DNA of 64,000 nt from contig JABCTZ010000032.1 in NCBI GenBank assembly GCA_018238155.1, forward strand, positions 29,034-93,033, given 5' to 3'. How positions within the stretch are numbered: the stretch's first letter is position 1; each line of letters begins with the position of its first letter. Both the position numbers and the translations under genes were made by a program. This DNA is from Candidatus Heimdallarchaeota archaeon (GTDB lineage Archaea; Asgardarchaeota; Heimdallarchaeia; JABLTI01). Shown here piece by piece: positions 46,260-55,623 of the stretch. The notes beneath the pieces are model-generated. The model was not told the origin of the DNA, did no database searches, and saw nothing but the letters and a program-made list of their open reading frames with translations.

Positions 46260-47173
46260 TGAATAGTTTTACAACATACTTTCTAATCATTGGAACACTG
46301 AGTTCATTAACTTGCGTTATTTTTTCAAGTTTTATTCTACGAAGTTTCTTTAGAAAAAGAACCATGGGTTCTTTGTTATTAAGTATAACATTTTTATCAA
46401 CAACCATTGCTGAAATTTTGCTTTGTTCAAGTTTCTATATAGAGACATTTATTAAAGGGTCAAATATTGTAAAAATAACCGAATTTCTAACATTTACATG
46501 TTATTTATTCTTTGCTTTTAATATCGTTTTCCTTTATGTGTTCGGTAATAGATTATTACTTCATGATAATGATATTGTACGATTATTGTTTGTTTTAGGT
46601 TTTACTTTTCTAACAGCATTCTCAGCTGGCCTTGTTTACAAGAACATTTTTTCATTGGGAAATCCAGATTTGTACACAAAAATTTTACTTGTAGCTCCTC
46701 AACTATCAATGATTTTTCCTGAAAGATCATTTATAATTTTAGCAATATTGACTCCACTTGGAGTTACACCTGCTATAAGAATAATTATTGAAGCGATAAA
46801 AATTCAACGTGGAACAAAAGATCCAATCGCTAAGAAAGGGTTCCAATTCATTTGGCAAGGAACACTTTTCTGGTATCTTGGTTATAGTGCTACGTTTGGA
46901 ATGTTATGGTTTGTAGAATTTATTTCAACTAATCCCATTCTAGTAACTGGGATTTTTACTTTCAAATTTATTTTCTCAAATATCATTGGGTTTGCGTTGC
47001 TCTATTTAGGTTGGGTTATGCCTGATAGGTTCAAAAGACGATTCAGGAAGAAAGCATGGATTGTTCAAGTCCAAAATGGAGATATTGTCGCTGATCAAGA
47101 AGCATCAGCTGGAGTGTATATTCACAAAAACAATCCACAGAAACCTCAATTTGTAGAAATCACAAATGAATAG
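46259..47173 (+). CDS. Seven-transmembrane protein coupled to the Arf-like GTPase gene
   Basis: A 304-aa integral membrane protein with seven hydrophobic helices (about 7-29, 38-60, 72-96, 107-128, 157-180, 195-220 and 226-252). The ~50-residue C-terminal tail is probably cytoplasmic (DRFKRRFRKKAWIVQVQNGD). The gene overlaps the Arf-like GTPase stop codon by one base, so the two are cotranslated. Similar 7-TM plans occur in microbial sensor receptors. I see no retinal-type lysine motif or kinase domain. A receptor for the GTPase module is an inference from the operon. Confidence 0.75.
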   Translation: MNSFTTYFLIIGTLSSLTCVIFSSFILRSFFRKRTMGSLLLSITFLSTTIAEILLCSSFYIETFIKGSNIVKITEFLTFTCYLFFAFNIVFLYVFGNRLLLHDNDIVRLLFVLGFTFLTAFSAGLVYKNIFSLGNPDLYTKILLVAPQLSMIFPERSFIILAILTPLGVTPAIRIIIEAIKIQRGTKDPIAKKGFQFIWQGTLFWYLGYSATFGMLWFVEFISTNPILVTGIFTFKFIFSNIIGFALLYLGWVMPDRFKRRFRKKAWIVQVQNGDIVADQEASAGVYIHKNNPQKPQFVEITNE

Positions 47174-47303
47174 TTAAAATAATTGGTAGATTTAATCTGC
47201 CTTTTTTTCTTTATTTTTGAGAAACAGTAAACATTTAATGCCTTTTTTTTAAAAGAAATTCTTCGCTGTTTAGTGTTATGTTCTTTGAAATCTAAAAAGT
47301 GGT

Positions 47304-47373
47304 GCACCGACCGGGATTTGAACCCGGGTTCCTTCCTAGGCAGAGAAGAGTCCTACCACTAGACTATCGGTGC
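47304..47373 (-). tRNA. tRNA-Gly (GCC)
   Basis: A 70-nt cloverleaf on the minus strand: acceptor GCACCGA/TCGGTGC (7 bp), D-arm GTCTAGTGGTAGGAC, anticodon stem CTTCT/GGAAG with loop CTGCCTA (anticodon GCC), variable GAAC, and T-arm CCGGG-TTCAAAT-CCCGG. CCA is not encoded, as usual in archaea. No intron is seen. A TATA-like GCTTTAAAGG lies ~45 bases upstream on the same strand. Confidence 0.97.
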
Positions 47374-47501
47374 TCTGATATTACACACTTATCTTTTTCG
47401 AGATTTTTTACCTTTAAAGCTTTCGCAAAATGTGGTTTTTATGTATAGCACTATTTAATTACTAAAATTGGTAATGGATAAAATCTCGTATATTGAAAAT
47501 T

Positions 47502-48230
47502 CTATTGTGTGTCAAAAAACTTTAGCTTTTCATTTGAAACTTTGATGATTGATGTTGTTGGTTTTCTTTCTGCTTTATACTTTTCAAGAATAGTGATGTC
47601 CTTTGGTGAAATTGCTGGAATTAATTCAGCTTTAATTGTAGTGGGTATTTTGTGTTTCACGTCACATTGACCCTTTCTTATTGCATTTACTAAGTCATCG
47701 TCATTTTCTAATTCATTGTGGAATTGAGTACTGATGGTACCTACTCTCTCAATATAATGGGCATCACTTCCTCCAACTAAAGTTATTCTCATCAATTTAG
47801 CTGCTACTTCTGCAGCTCTATTTTGTGCAGATTTAGTTCTACCGTTTAATTCAATACCATCAAAATGGTGTTCATACACCTTATCTCCAATACTTGGAGC
47901 AGAAGCTCTAAATGGATGAGCACATACTGCTGCACCATCTCTATCTTTAATCCAATCAATTGTTTCAGCAACAGACTTTCGATAAATTGGTTTTTCATCA
48001 ATGCCGTAAGCTAGTAAATGACCACTTTGAGTAGAAATTTCCACTCCAGTAAAAACTTTAACATTATATTTTCTTGCTAAATCTTTAGCTTTTAGAATCG
48101 CTGCTATGGAGTCATGATCCGTAATTGCTATACCATCTAGACCTATTGCTTTCAATTTTTTTAGGAGAATACCTATTTTAATTTTTGAATCGAAACTTGT
48201 ATTCGAATGTACATGCAGATCTAGAATCAT
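47502..48230 (-). CDS. PHP-domain metal-dependent phosphoesterase
   Basis: A 242-aa PHP protein. All four motifs are present: DLHVHSNTSFDSK (motif I, at the N-terminus), ITDHDSIAAI, FTGVEISTQSGHLLAYGI with CAHPFRAS, and LVGGSDAHYIERVGT. These supply the histidines and acids of a trinuclear metal site. Related proteins hydrolyse 3'-phosphoadenosine 5'-phosphate or short RNAs; the substrate here is not determined. It lies ~128 bp upstream of the tRNA-Gly gene on the same strand. Confidence 0.88.
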   Translation of the reverse strand: MILDLHVHSNTSFDSKIKIGILLKKLKAIGLDGIAITDHDSIAAILKAKDLARKYNVKVFTGVEISTQSGHLLAYGIDEKPIYRKSVAETIDWIKDRDGAAVCAHPFRASAPSIGDKVYEHHFDGIELNGRTKSAQNRAAEVAAKLMRITLVGGSDAHYIERVGTISTQFHNELENDDDLVNAIRKGQCDVKHKIPTTIKAELIPAISPKDITILEKYKAERKPTTSIIKVSNEKLKFFDTQ

Positions 48231-48823
48231 ATTCCGTTAAGACTCCTCTTATGATATAGCGGAATGACACTCAAAATCTAGTAGGCACTTTTACTTAATA
48301 ACCTCTAGTTTAGAGGCAAAAATGGTTGAAAGAGTTTTCTATTCAAAGAATACATGAGATTTCTCATACCATCATTTTCACTATTTCTTCCGCTTGTTTG
48401 ATTTCTTGGGGTATGTTTTATTCACTGACAAATTCGTCATTCTATTTTGAAATTACTAAAATTCATGTTAGAAAAATATTTTAAAGACCAGTTCTACAAA
48501 AACAGTAGAGGTATTTCAATGAGGAATAGTGTTCTTCTTAACTGGTGATGATTTTACTTTTCAAAAGAGTCCTTACAGCAAAGAAGGCACATGTGCTCAA
48601 AGAATTTCTTTCTCTTTTGTGAAAGCTTCTATTGAAAGAATTAACATTAGAATCAGTAGTAGCAACCAATGGAGCTCAAATTTAAAAGCTATTTTTACCT
48701 ATGTTGTAAGCTCTAATAATAATAAGAGTTTTAAACAATCTAATTGCTGTTCTTTCATTGGTGTTTCAGAGTTAATCACAAGCAAAGGCATTTGTAAAAT
48801 TATTATTGGAGTTAAAAAGAATA
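48231..48823. other. Intergenic region upstream of leuS, no supported gene
   Basis: A ~590-bp AT-rich stretch between the PHP and LeuRS genes. A perfect 6-bp hairpin CCTCTA-GTT-TAGAGG lies at 48302-48316, close to the PHP gene start, without a T-run. A 100-codon plus-strand frame (48529-48831) runs into the LeuRS start but has an atypical composition and no recognisable fold. GGAG at 48807-48810 is the likely LeuRS ribosome binding site. The rest shows nothing that I can name. Confidence 0.5.
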
Positions 48824-51676
48824 ATGAGTGAATACGATCCAAGCAAAGTGGAGCCAAAATGGCAACAGCGATGGGCAGAAGCAAAAGCTTTCGAAGCTAA
48901 TGTTGATCATGCTAAAAAGAAATTTATGACTACGTTTCCAATCGCTTATCTTAATGGTAGTATCCATGCCGGACATGGTTATACTACAATGAAAGTCGAT
49001 TCATATGCACGCTTCAAACGTATGCTTGGTTTCAATGTGGTTTTTCCTCAAGGTTGGCATGCAACAGGACAACCTATCCAGGGTGTAGCAGAACGGTTGA
49101 AAAAGGGTGATGAAGTTCAAAAACGAATCTTACTTCAAAGTGGAGTTACTGATAAAGAATTAAGTAAATTCACTGATCCTCTTCACATTTCCAATTATTA
49201 TAAAAATCATGCGAAAAGAGATTTTATTCTCTTTGGCGTAAGTATTGATTGGCGTCGAGAATTTGTTACAACTCCACTCTGTCCACCATTTAGTAGGTTT
49301 ATTGAATGGCAATATGAAACTTTGAGAAAGTTGGGTTATGTAAAGAAAGGCACTCACCCTGTTATTTGGTGTTCGCATTGTTTGAGCCCAACTGGAGATC
49401 ATGATCGATTAAAAGGTGAAGGTGTTTCCTCTACAGAATTTATTGTCATAAAATTCCCATTTGAAGGTGGATATCTAGTACCGGCAACTTTGCGTCCTGA
49501 AACTATTTTTGGCGTCACCAATATGTGGATTCATCCAGATGGTGATTATGTAGAAGCTGAAGTTGATGGCGAAAAATGGTTTGTTAGTGAACATGCAATT
49601 ATCAAGTTAAAGGACCAACTACATACCGTTAAAATAATTCGTAAATTCAAAGGGATCGAAATCATCGGGAAATCTTGTCACACACCTGTGCGAGAAGAAG
49701 ATGTGAAAATATTACCTGCAACTTTTGTAGCTGTGGATCATACCACCGGTGTGGTTATGAGCGTTCCAAGTCATGCACCCTTTGATTATGTTGCTTTGAG
49801 AGATTTGAAAAATAACCCTGATATGCTAACTAAATATGGTTTACCTGCTGATTTTGCAGATGACATTAATTTAATTTCAATGATAAAAACAGAAGGTTTA
49901 GATGAGCATCCCGCAAAAGATATTATAGAAAAAATGAGTATTGAATCACAAGATGATCCCAAAACCGAAGAAGCCACTCAAACGATTTACAAAGAAGAAT
50001 TCCATAAAGGATTAATGCGTGAAAATTGTGGAAAATACGCCAAAACCAAAGTGAGCGATATCAAAGATATTCTAATAAAAGATTTGCAAGTTGATAAAAT
50101 TACTTCTATATTGTTGGAACCGGCTGAACCTGTCATCTGTCGATGTTCAACTAAAAATCATGTTAAAATCTTGAAAGACCAGTGGTTTATTGCTTATGGT
50201 GATCAGAAGTGGAAAAAGAAAGCCATGAATCACCTAGATAAAAAGATGACTATTTATCCCCCTGAAGCAAAACAAGCTTTTGTATATACTATCAATTGGT
50301 TACGAGATAAAGCATGTGCACGCAAAAGTGGTCTAGGAACTCCTTTACCATGGGATAAGGATTGGTTAGTGGAAACATTATCGGATAGCACGGTATATAT
50401 GGCATATTATACAATAGCACGAATTATCAATGAACATGATATCAAACCAGAACAATTACCAAATGAATTGTTTGATTATCTTTTCAGAAATAAAGCAACA
50501 ATCGAAGAGGCAATTGAGAAATCTGGTTTGCCGAAAGAGTTAGCTGAAGAAATGAAAGAAGAGTTCGAATATTTCTACCCTCCTGATTTCCGTGCAAGTG
50601 CAAAAGAATTGATCTTTAATCATTTCACTTTCTACATCTTTCAACATTTAGCATTGTTTCCCAAGAATCACTATCCATTAGAAATCGAAGCAAATGGTAT
50701 GATAATGATTGAAGGTGGGAAAATGAGTAAAAGTGGAGGAAATTCTGTAACTCTCAAAAAGCTAATAGAAAAATTCGGTACAGATGCTACACGATTTGGT
50801 TTGGCTTTTTGTGGTGAAGGATATGCTGATGCAAGTTTCCGATTTGCAGATGCAGAAGCTGCAGGTCGAAGAATGAAGACACTGTTCAATGACATTACTA
50901 CTACAACATTCTCTGATGGAGAAAAGAGAATTGATCAATGGCTCATTAGTCGTTTGCAAAAGAAAATACTTGAAACAACAGACCATTATCAAAATGTTCG
51001 TACTAGAAGTGCTATCGGCTCAGCATTCTTCGACATTCTGAACGATTTGAAATGGTATGAAGCGAGATCTGAAAATATAAAAGGTCCTGGATATAGAGAA
51101 GCATTATTGACATTAGTTGATTTAATGACTCCAATTATACCACATTTTGCAGAAGAAGTGAATGAAATCATTAGGGAAACAAAGAATGGTTTTGCATCAT
51201 TTCGTTCATTCCCCAAAGTAGATAAAAAACGCATTAAGATTATTTTGGAACAAGAAGAGCAACTAATTAAAAATGTCAAAGAAGATATTGATGGCATTTT
51301 TGATGCAATTAAGAAACAAGAAAAGAAACAACCATCAAAAATCGAAATATTTGTTGCACCAAAATGGATGTATAAAATATTGAAAATTCGTCGTGAAGAA
51401 CCAGAAAATCTCATCAAAGCTATCATGGAACATGATGATATTAAAAAGAATGGCAACAAAGCGGTCAAATATGCTCAGAAATTAACTAAGCATCCCGGAA
51501 TCGATTCAACATTGAATATCAAATCGGAATTTGCTGCTATTACAGATGCTAAAAATTACTTCAAGCGAGAATACAATATTAAGGAATTTCTAATTACATT
51601 TGCTTCCAAATCATCTCATCCTAAAGCAAATGTGGCAGAACCTGGTCGTCCTGGTATTGCTATTGATTTTTCCTAA
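48824..51676 (+). CDS. leuS: Leucyl-tRNA synthetase (archaeal/eukaryotic type)
   Basis: Class I synthetase of ~950 aa. The HIGH motif is YLNGSIHAGHG (HAGH, 48-51), and KMSKS is GGKMSKSGGNSVTLK. The CP1 editing domain is present between them (ATLRPETIFGVTNMWIHPDG, VVMSVPSHAPFDYVALRDL), with the T-rich ATLRPET and Asp of the proofreading site. DKDWLVETLSDSTVYMAYYTI is characteristic of the archaeal LeuRS. The C-terminal ~100 residues carry the anticodon-arm/tail domain (ITDAKNYFKREYNIKEFLI). ATG 48824 is chosen; TTG 48806 is in frame but would overlap the GGAG ribosome binding site. Confidence 0.97.
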   Translation: MSEYDPSKVEPKWQQRWAEAKAFEANVDHAKKKFMTTFPIAYLNGSIHAGHGYTTMKVDSYARFKRMLGFNVVFPQGWHATGQPIQGVAERLKKGDEVQKRILLQSGVTDKELSKFTDPLHISNYYKNHAKRDFILFGVSIDWRREFVTTPLCPPFSRFIEWQYETLRKLGYVKKGTHPVIWCSHCLSPTGDHDRLKGEGVSSTEFIVIKFPFEGGYLVPATLRPETIFGVTNMWIHPDGDYVEAEVDGEKWFVSEHAIIKLKDQLHTVKIIRKFKGIEIIGKSCHTPVREEDVKILPATFVAVDHTTGVVMSVPSHAPFDYVALRDLKNNPDMLTKYGLPADFADDINLISMIKTEGLDEHPAKDIIEKMSIESQDDPKTEEATQTIYKEEFHKGLMRENCGKYAKTKVSDIKDILIKDLQVDKITSILLEPAEPVICRCSTKNHVKILKDQWFIAYGDQKWKKKAMNHLDKKMTIYPPEAKQAFVYTINWLRDKACARKSGLGTPLPWDKDWLVETLSDSTVYMAYYTIARIINEHDIKPEQLPNELFDYLFRNKATIEEAIEKSGLPKELAEEMKEEFEYFYPPDFRASAKELIFNHFTFYIFQHLALFPKNHYPLEIEANGMIMIEGGKMSKSGGNSVTLKKLIEKFGTDATRFGLAFCGEGYADASFRFADAEAAGRRMKTLFNDITTTTFSDGEKRIDQWLISRLQKKILETTDHYQNVRTRSAIGSAFFDILNDLKWYEARSENIKGPGYREALLTLVDLMTPIIPHFAEEVNEIIRETKNGFASFRSFPKVDKKRIKIILEQEEQLIKNVKEDIDGIFDAIKKQEKKQPSKIEIFVAPKWMYKILKIRREEPENLIKAIMEHDDIKKNGNKAVKYAQKLTKHPGIDSTLNIKSEFAAITDAKNYFKREYNIKEFLITFASKSSHPKANVAEPGRPGIAIDFS

Positions 51677-51734
51677 ATCAGAATCCAAATGCTTCCTGTT
51701 TTAGGAAGCAAAAAATACTTTTCTTCTTAATTTT

Positions 51735-52184
51735 TCATTCTTGCTTCTTTGGATGTGCAATTGCTTCCATAAAATCTGGTAAAGCAGTATCGATAATACA
51801 ATCGGATTTTGGAATGTAAGGTTTGAGATCAATAACTGGTGTGTTGTTGAATGCATCCGATTTATCAATGTAGATTTTATTATCTAACACCTCTAAAATT
51901 TCCACTATTGTTAAACCAATTGGGTTTGGTCGTAAAGGTGATCGACAAGCAAAAACTCCCGTAAGAGGTGAGTTCTCTCTATTTCCATCAACACAAGGGA
52001 AAACTTGAAGCCGAGCTCTATCTTCTTTTGTATCTCTCCCCTCAATCCACCAAATTGTAATTAGATGTGAAAATTTGCTTAGATTCAATAATCCCGATTG
52101 ATATTCTTTTTTAACCTCAATCCATGTTTTTGTTTCATTTTTTCGAATAAAACCTATAGGGTTCACTTTGAATTTCTTCTTCAT
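51735..52184 (-). CDS. TrmO-like tRNA (t6A) methyltransferase
   Basis: A 149-aa TsaA/YaeB-fold protein that uses SAM in an all-beta barrel to N6-methylate t6A37 of tRNA in bacterial and archaeal homologs. Signature segments are VNPIGFIRKN at the N-terminus, FSHLITIWWIEGRD and the diagnostic GVFACRSPLRPNPIGLTIVEILEV, followed by AFNNTPVIDLKPYIP. The length matches the short archaeal form without the C-terminal extension. ATG start. Confidence 0.92.
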   Translation of the reverse strand: MKKKFKVNPIGFIRKNETKTWIEVKKEYQSGLLNLSKFSHLITIWWIEGRDTKEDRARLQVFPCVDGNRENSPLTGVFACRSPLRPNPIGLTIVEILEVLDNKIYIDKSDAFNNTPVIDLKPYIPKSDCIIDTALPDFMEAIAHPKKQE

Positions 52185-52305
52185 TATTTGTTCCTCGAAT
52201 TTGTGTTTCTTTCAATAGTTTTTAATGATAGTTCGTACATTAACTAAATATTAAATCTTTTAAAGCACAAAAATTATTGTTGCTTTAAACTGAGGTTGTA
52301 ATTCC

Positions 52306-54510
52306 ATGGCAGACAAGCAACGATATAACACTACTTTATGGACGATTATAATTATCTTTTTGGTGATCTCAACAAGTGGAATATTCTTCCTAGCATTTTA
52401 TATTCCACAAGGATCAGGAGGAAAAGGTGTTAAAATAGCTATTTTAGATACCGGTATAAACATGGATGCAAAAATTGCTGGTTATAAAGTTTCAAAGCAT
52501 TTAAGTGACAGAGTAATTTTAAAGAAAAATTTCGCAACAACGGAATATGGTTTTGATAAAAATTGTACCATTGTTGACGATACATCTGTTTTACATGGAA
52601 CTATTATTGCCCTAACAATTGCAGGCAAAGCAGATGGAATTGCACCTGAATCAGAATTAATTATTGGGCGGTGTGCAGACACAGATGGTTCTGCAAGTTA
52701 TGAAGCATTATTGGCTGCTTTTCTTTGGGCAGTGAATGAAGCTGATGCTGATATCGTTAATATTTCTCTTGGTGGAGGAATATTATATAATGATACTGTT
52801 GTTGAAGCTATAAACCGCGCAACTCTAGAAAAGGGTGTGTTGACAGTTGTTTCAGCTGGGAACAGTGGTGATGAGTTACGATACTCACTATCATCGATTA
52901 ATGGTCCCGCAAATGCGTTACAATCAATCGCTGTTGGAGCTGTTGATTTTCTTGGTGTTTCTTCTTACAGTAGTTTAGGACCTCTAAAAAATCATCAAAT
53001 AAAACCTGATTTACTTGATTCTGGTTTTGGGTTGAATGTTCTTGGAACGAGTTTCGCAGCACCAAAAATTGCCGCTAAAGCCGCAGTGTTACTTTCATGG
53101 TGTAGAGAACAAGGATATATTTCATCACCTGGGTTGCTAAAAGCTGCTTTAATGCGAAGTGCTGACGTCAATATTGATTATCCCGTCCAATTTGGAGGAG
53201 CAGGTCTTCCAAGTGTTGAGGAAGCTAAAAAAATTATTACCGATGCAACAAAAATAAATGATGTGCCTATTCTTTCTTACATATTACCAAGAGAGTTACC
53301 CTTCGGTATTTCTGAGGTCTTTCAAGGTGATATTTGGTCTTTCCCATTAACAATAATCTCTTCACAAGAAATTGATTACACAATAACTTCGGATATTTCA
53401 TCCGATAATTCAATAATATCGATTGCAAATAGTTTTACAAACAATCAAACTGGTATTTTAGACTGTCATTTTGATGTTCCTTCAAATTTCACACCAACAA
53501 ACAATTATTACGAGCAATTCACATTCACGAACCAATTTGCTGGAACTATTCATCTAAATATTTCTGTAGATGTAGCAAAACCAATAGTACGCATTGGATT
53601 TGATGTTTATCATTCCTTATGGAGTAATGATCATTTATTAGGTCAATTTCTTGAAATGAGAAATTATCTAGCTGATGAATCAATAGCATTAATTGAACTC
53701 GGATCTCCTGAGAATTACACTGATTTAAGTAACTACGATGCAGTGATATTACCAGATCCAAATTCCTTTGGTTCCTACATCAATTCAATAAATCAAATGG
53801 AATATTTCTATAGACCATTTTCTAATGATACTATTACGGCATTAGTCGATTTTGTCAATAATGGAAAAGGATTATTCATATTGACGACTGATGCTGATTC
53901 TTCCAATATCACAGAAACAAATCGACTATTACAAAATTTCAATATTACCGCAACTAAATTTAGTGTCCCTTCGACAGAAGTAGACCTTGAAGACGGAACA
54001 TATGCTGTAGTAAAAATAACAGACTTCTTAGAAAATCACCCGATTATTGCTGGTGAAATTGAAAAAATTGATTTTTATGGTGCAATATTAAATGTCTCTG
54101 GAGATAATGCACAAGAAATTGCTTGGGGTAAAGGTTCAACTGGTACTTTAAAACCTGTATTAGCTGGATTTAATACTTCTCTCTCCAGCTCTGGAAGAGT
54201 GCTAGTTTCAGGATCAAATTTCATGATTGATAATTGGGGTATTAATAATGGATATGGCGCAACAGATAATCTGAAATTTCTTTACAATGTTATTTCATGG
54301 ATAACAAATACAACAATTAACTTGCATATATTGAGTAATCCATCACAAAGTGAAGTTTTTTCGAGCTATAAGGATTTGCCACAACAACTTGGAATAAATA
54401 CTGTTATAACAATAAATAGTAGTCAATCAATAGAAACAATGACTTTAGGTATCACATTAAATGTGATGTCCTTAAATGAAGAAAAGAAAAAAAGATTCTT
54501 TTCTTTCTAA
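52306..54510 (+). CDS. Membrane-anchored subtilisin-like serine protease (S8)
   Basis: A 734-aa exported protease. The N-terminal helix (TTLWTIIIIFLVISTSGIFF) is a signal anchor. The catalytic triad is Asp48 in AILDTGI, His97 in VLHGTII and Ser249 in LGTSFAAPKIA; the oxyanion Asn lies in VVSAGNSGDE. After residue ~310 come a beta-rich region (~320-425) and a Rossmann-like segment (VRIGFDVYHSLWSNDHLLGQFLEMRNYLADE, in two parts, then YDAVILPDP), similar to DUF4350/GATase-like domains of large archaeal subtilases. The C-terminus is short and basic with no second anchor. Confidence 0.9.
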   Translation: MADKQRYNTTLWTIIIIFLVISTSGIFFLAFYIPQGSGGKGVKIAILDTGINMDAKIAGYKVSKHLSDRVILKKNFATTEYGFDKNCTIVDDTSVLHGTIIALTIAGKADGIAPESELIIGRCADTDGSASYEALLAAFLWAVNEADADIVNISLGGGILYNDTVVEAINRATLEKGVLTVVSAGNSGDELRYSLSSINGPANALQSIAVGAVDFLGVSSYSSLGPLKNHQIKPDLLDSGFGLNVLGTSFAAPKIAAKAAVLLSWCREQGYISSPGLLKAALMRSADVNIDYPVQFGGAGLPSVEEAKKIITDATKINDVPILSYILPRELPFGISEVFQGDIWSFPLTIISSQEIDYTITSDISSDNSIISIANSFTNNQTGILDCHFDVPSNFTPTNNYYEQFTFTNQFAGTIHLNISVDVAKPIVRIGFDVYHSLWSNDHLLGQFLEMRNYLADESIALIELGSPENYTDLSNYDAVILPDPNSFGSYINSINQMEYFYRPFSNDTITALVDFVNNGKGLFILTTDADSSNITETNRLLQNFNITATKFSVPSTEVDLEDGTYAVVKITDFLENHPIIAGEIEKIDFYGAILNVSGDNAQEIAWGKGSTGTLKPVLAGFNTSLSSSGRVLVSGSNFMIDNWGINNGYGATDNLKFLYNVISWITNTTINLHILSNPSQSEVFSSYKDLPQQLGINTVITINSSQSIETMTLGITLNVMSLNEEKKKRFFSF

Positions 54511-54517
54511 TATTTTT

Positions 54518-55342
54518 TTAGAATAAGAAAGCAATGGACTTTTTCTTTTTGTCTGCCCATTCAATATATCCTTTTTCATGCATGAGTTTGAAAATCCTTT
54601 TGAGATCCTGTTGAGGTATAGAACTCCAAGGTTGTCCTGCATCTTGAATGTCAAATAATGTCATTACTCTCTCTGCACTTGCGGCTCTACCAGTTTTAAT
54701 ACTCCACTCATAGATGATATCTCCCCATTCATCAAGAGTTCGCCAATACAAGCGCAATCGTATCTTCTTCTTATCCCACCAAATTCCCATCTCTTGAGCA
54801 ACAATATAATCACCAATTTCTTGAAATTGCTCTCTATCTAGTTTTTTCTTTACTGTTTTATTGTTAAATGGGTAGTTTGAGCTTTCTTCTTCGACATGGA
54901 TTATGTGTTTGATATTTATTCTAGCATAGTCCATAATAAAGTTAGACCAATCTGAAGACCACGAATCAAGCTGTTTTTGATGTTCTGGTGTGACATACAT
55001 CCAAGGTTTATCAATCCATTCCGGAAGAATCTCTTTTAACTGTCTTTCGATATCTTGTCCAAGATCAAAAAGGTCCTCTCGAGATATTGCTACATCAGAT
55101 TCGATTAATTGTTCAATTCGAAGCATCGCATTGAATATCTTTTCTTCTGTTGTTACTGGATTTTCTATTAAAGAAATAGTAATTGTTGCTTCTTTTGGTG
55201 GTTTAATTTTAATTTTAGATTTCTCAGCGGGTATTTCTTCTTTAACTTTTTCTTTTTTTACTTTTTCCTTTACAGCGACTTGATCTGTCTTGTTACGTTT
55301 GGATTTCGTTTTTCCTTTCTTTTTCTTCGGTTTTATTGACAT
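54518..55342 (-). CDS. vps25: Vps25-like ESCRT-II subunit with Lys-rich N-terminal extension
   Basis: A 274-aa protein whose residues ~105-274 read as two winged helices of eukaryotic Vps25. Matching landmarks are KPWMYVTPEHQKQLDSWSSD (eukaryotic PFFT...TRQKQLAAW), YPFNNKTVKKKL (PLFNN..L.RKL), LYWRTLDEWGDIIYEWS (MWRRPEEWGKLIYQWV), VMTLFDI (VFTLYEL) and LKRIFKLMHEKGYIEW. Vps25 bridges ESCRT-II to ESCRT-III. Residues 1-55 are a Lys/Glu-rich extension not found in eukaryotic Vps25, followed by a helical segment (60-104). It lies ~280 bp downstream of vps4 on the same strand. Confidence 0.88.
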   Translation of the reverse strand: MSIKPKKKKGKTKSKRNKTDQVAVKEKVKKEKVKEEIPAEKSKIKIKPPKEATITISLIENPVTTEEKIFNAMLRIEQLIESDVAISREDLFDLGQDIERQLKEILPEWIDKPWMYVTPEHQKQLDSWSSDWSNFIMDYARINIKHIIHVEEESSNYPFNNKTVKKKLDREQFQEIGDYIVAQEMGIWWDKKKIRLRLYWRTLDEWGDIIYEWSIKTGRAASAERVMTLFDIQDAGQPWSSIPQQDLKRIFKLMHEKGYIEWADKKKKSIAFLF

Positions 55343-55623
55343 AACGCATTCCCGCTAAATAATAAAATAATAGTGTAAACAATCTATTTTAAACTATTTT
55401 CCTTATACTCTTTTGTTTACAGATCAAATAATATATTCATTTTGTAGTAATAATCATTTTTATATTTTATCGAATATGTAATATATTGATGTTCAATAAT
55501 AGGCAAATCATCTGCGCCACGATTGAAAAACTTAGTAATCATTCGATTGGTACAAACAATTTCCAAAGAAAGATCTTTGTTTTATGTCTGAGAAAGATAA
55601 TGGAATATCTTTGAAAGATTGTT

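Noticed and set aside
48545..48551. GTGATGA resembling a box C of a C/D small RNA
   Set aside because: No matching CTGA box D or D' and no terminal stem at a suitable distance.
48529..48831. A 100-codon plus-strand frame before leuS
   Set aside because: It runs past the LeuRS start, has atypical composition and shows no ribosome binding site or recognisable pattern.
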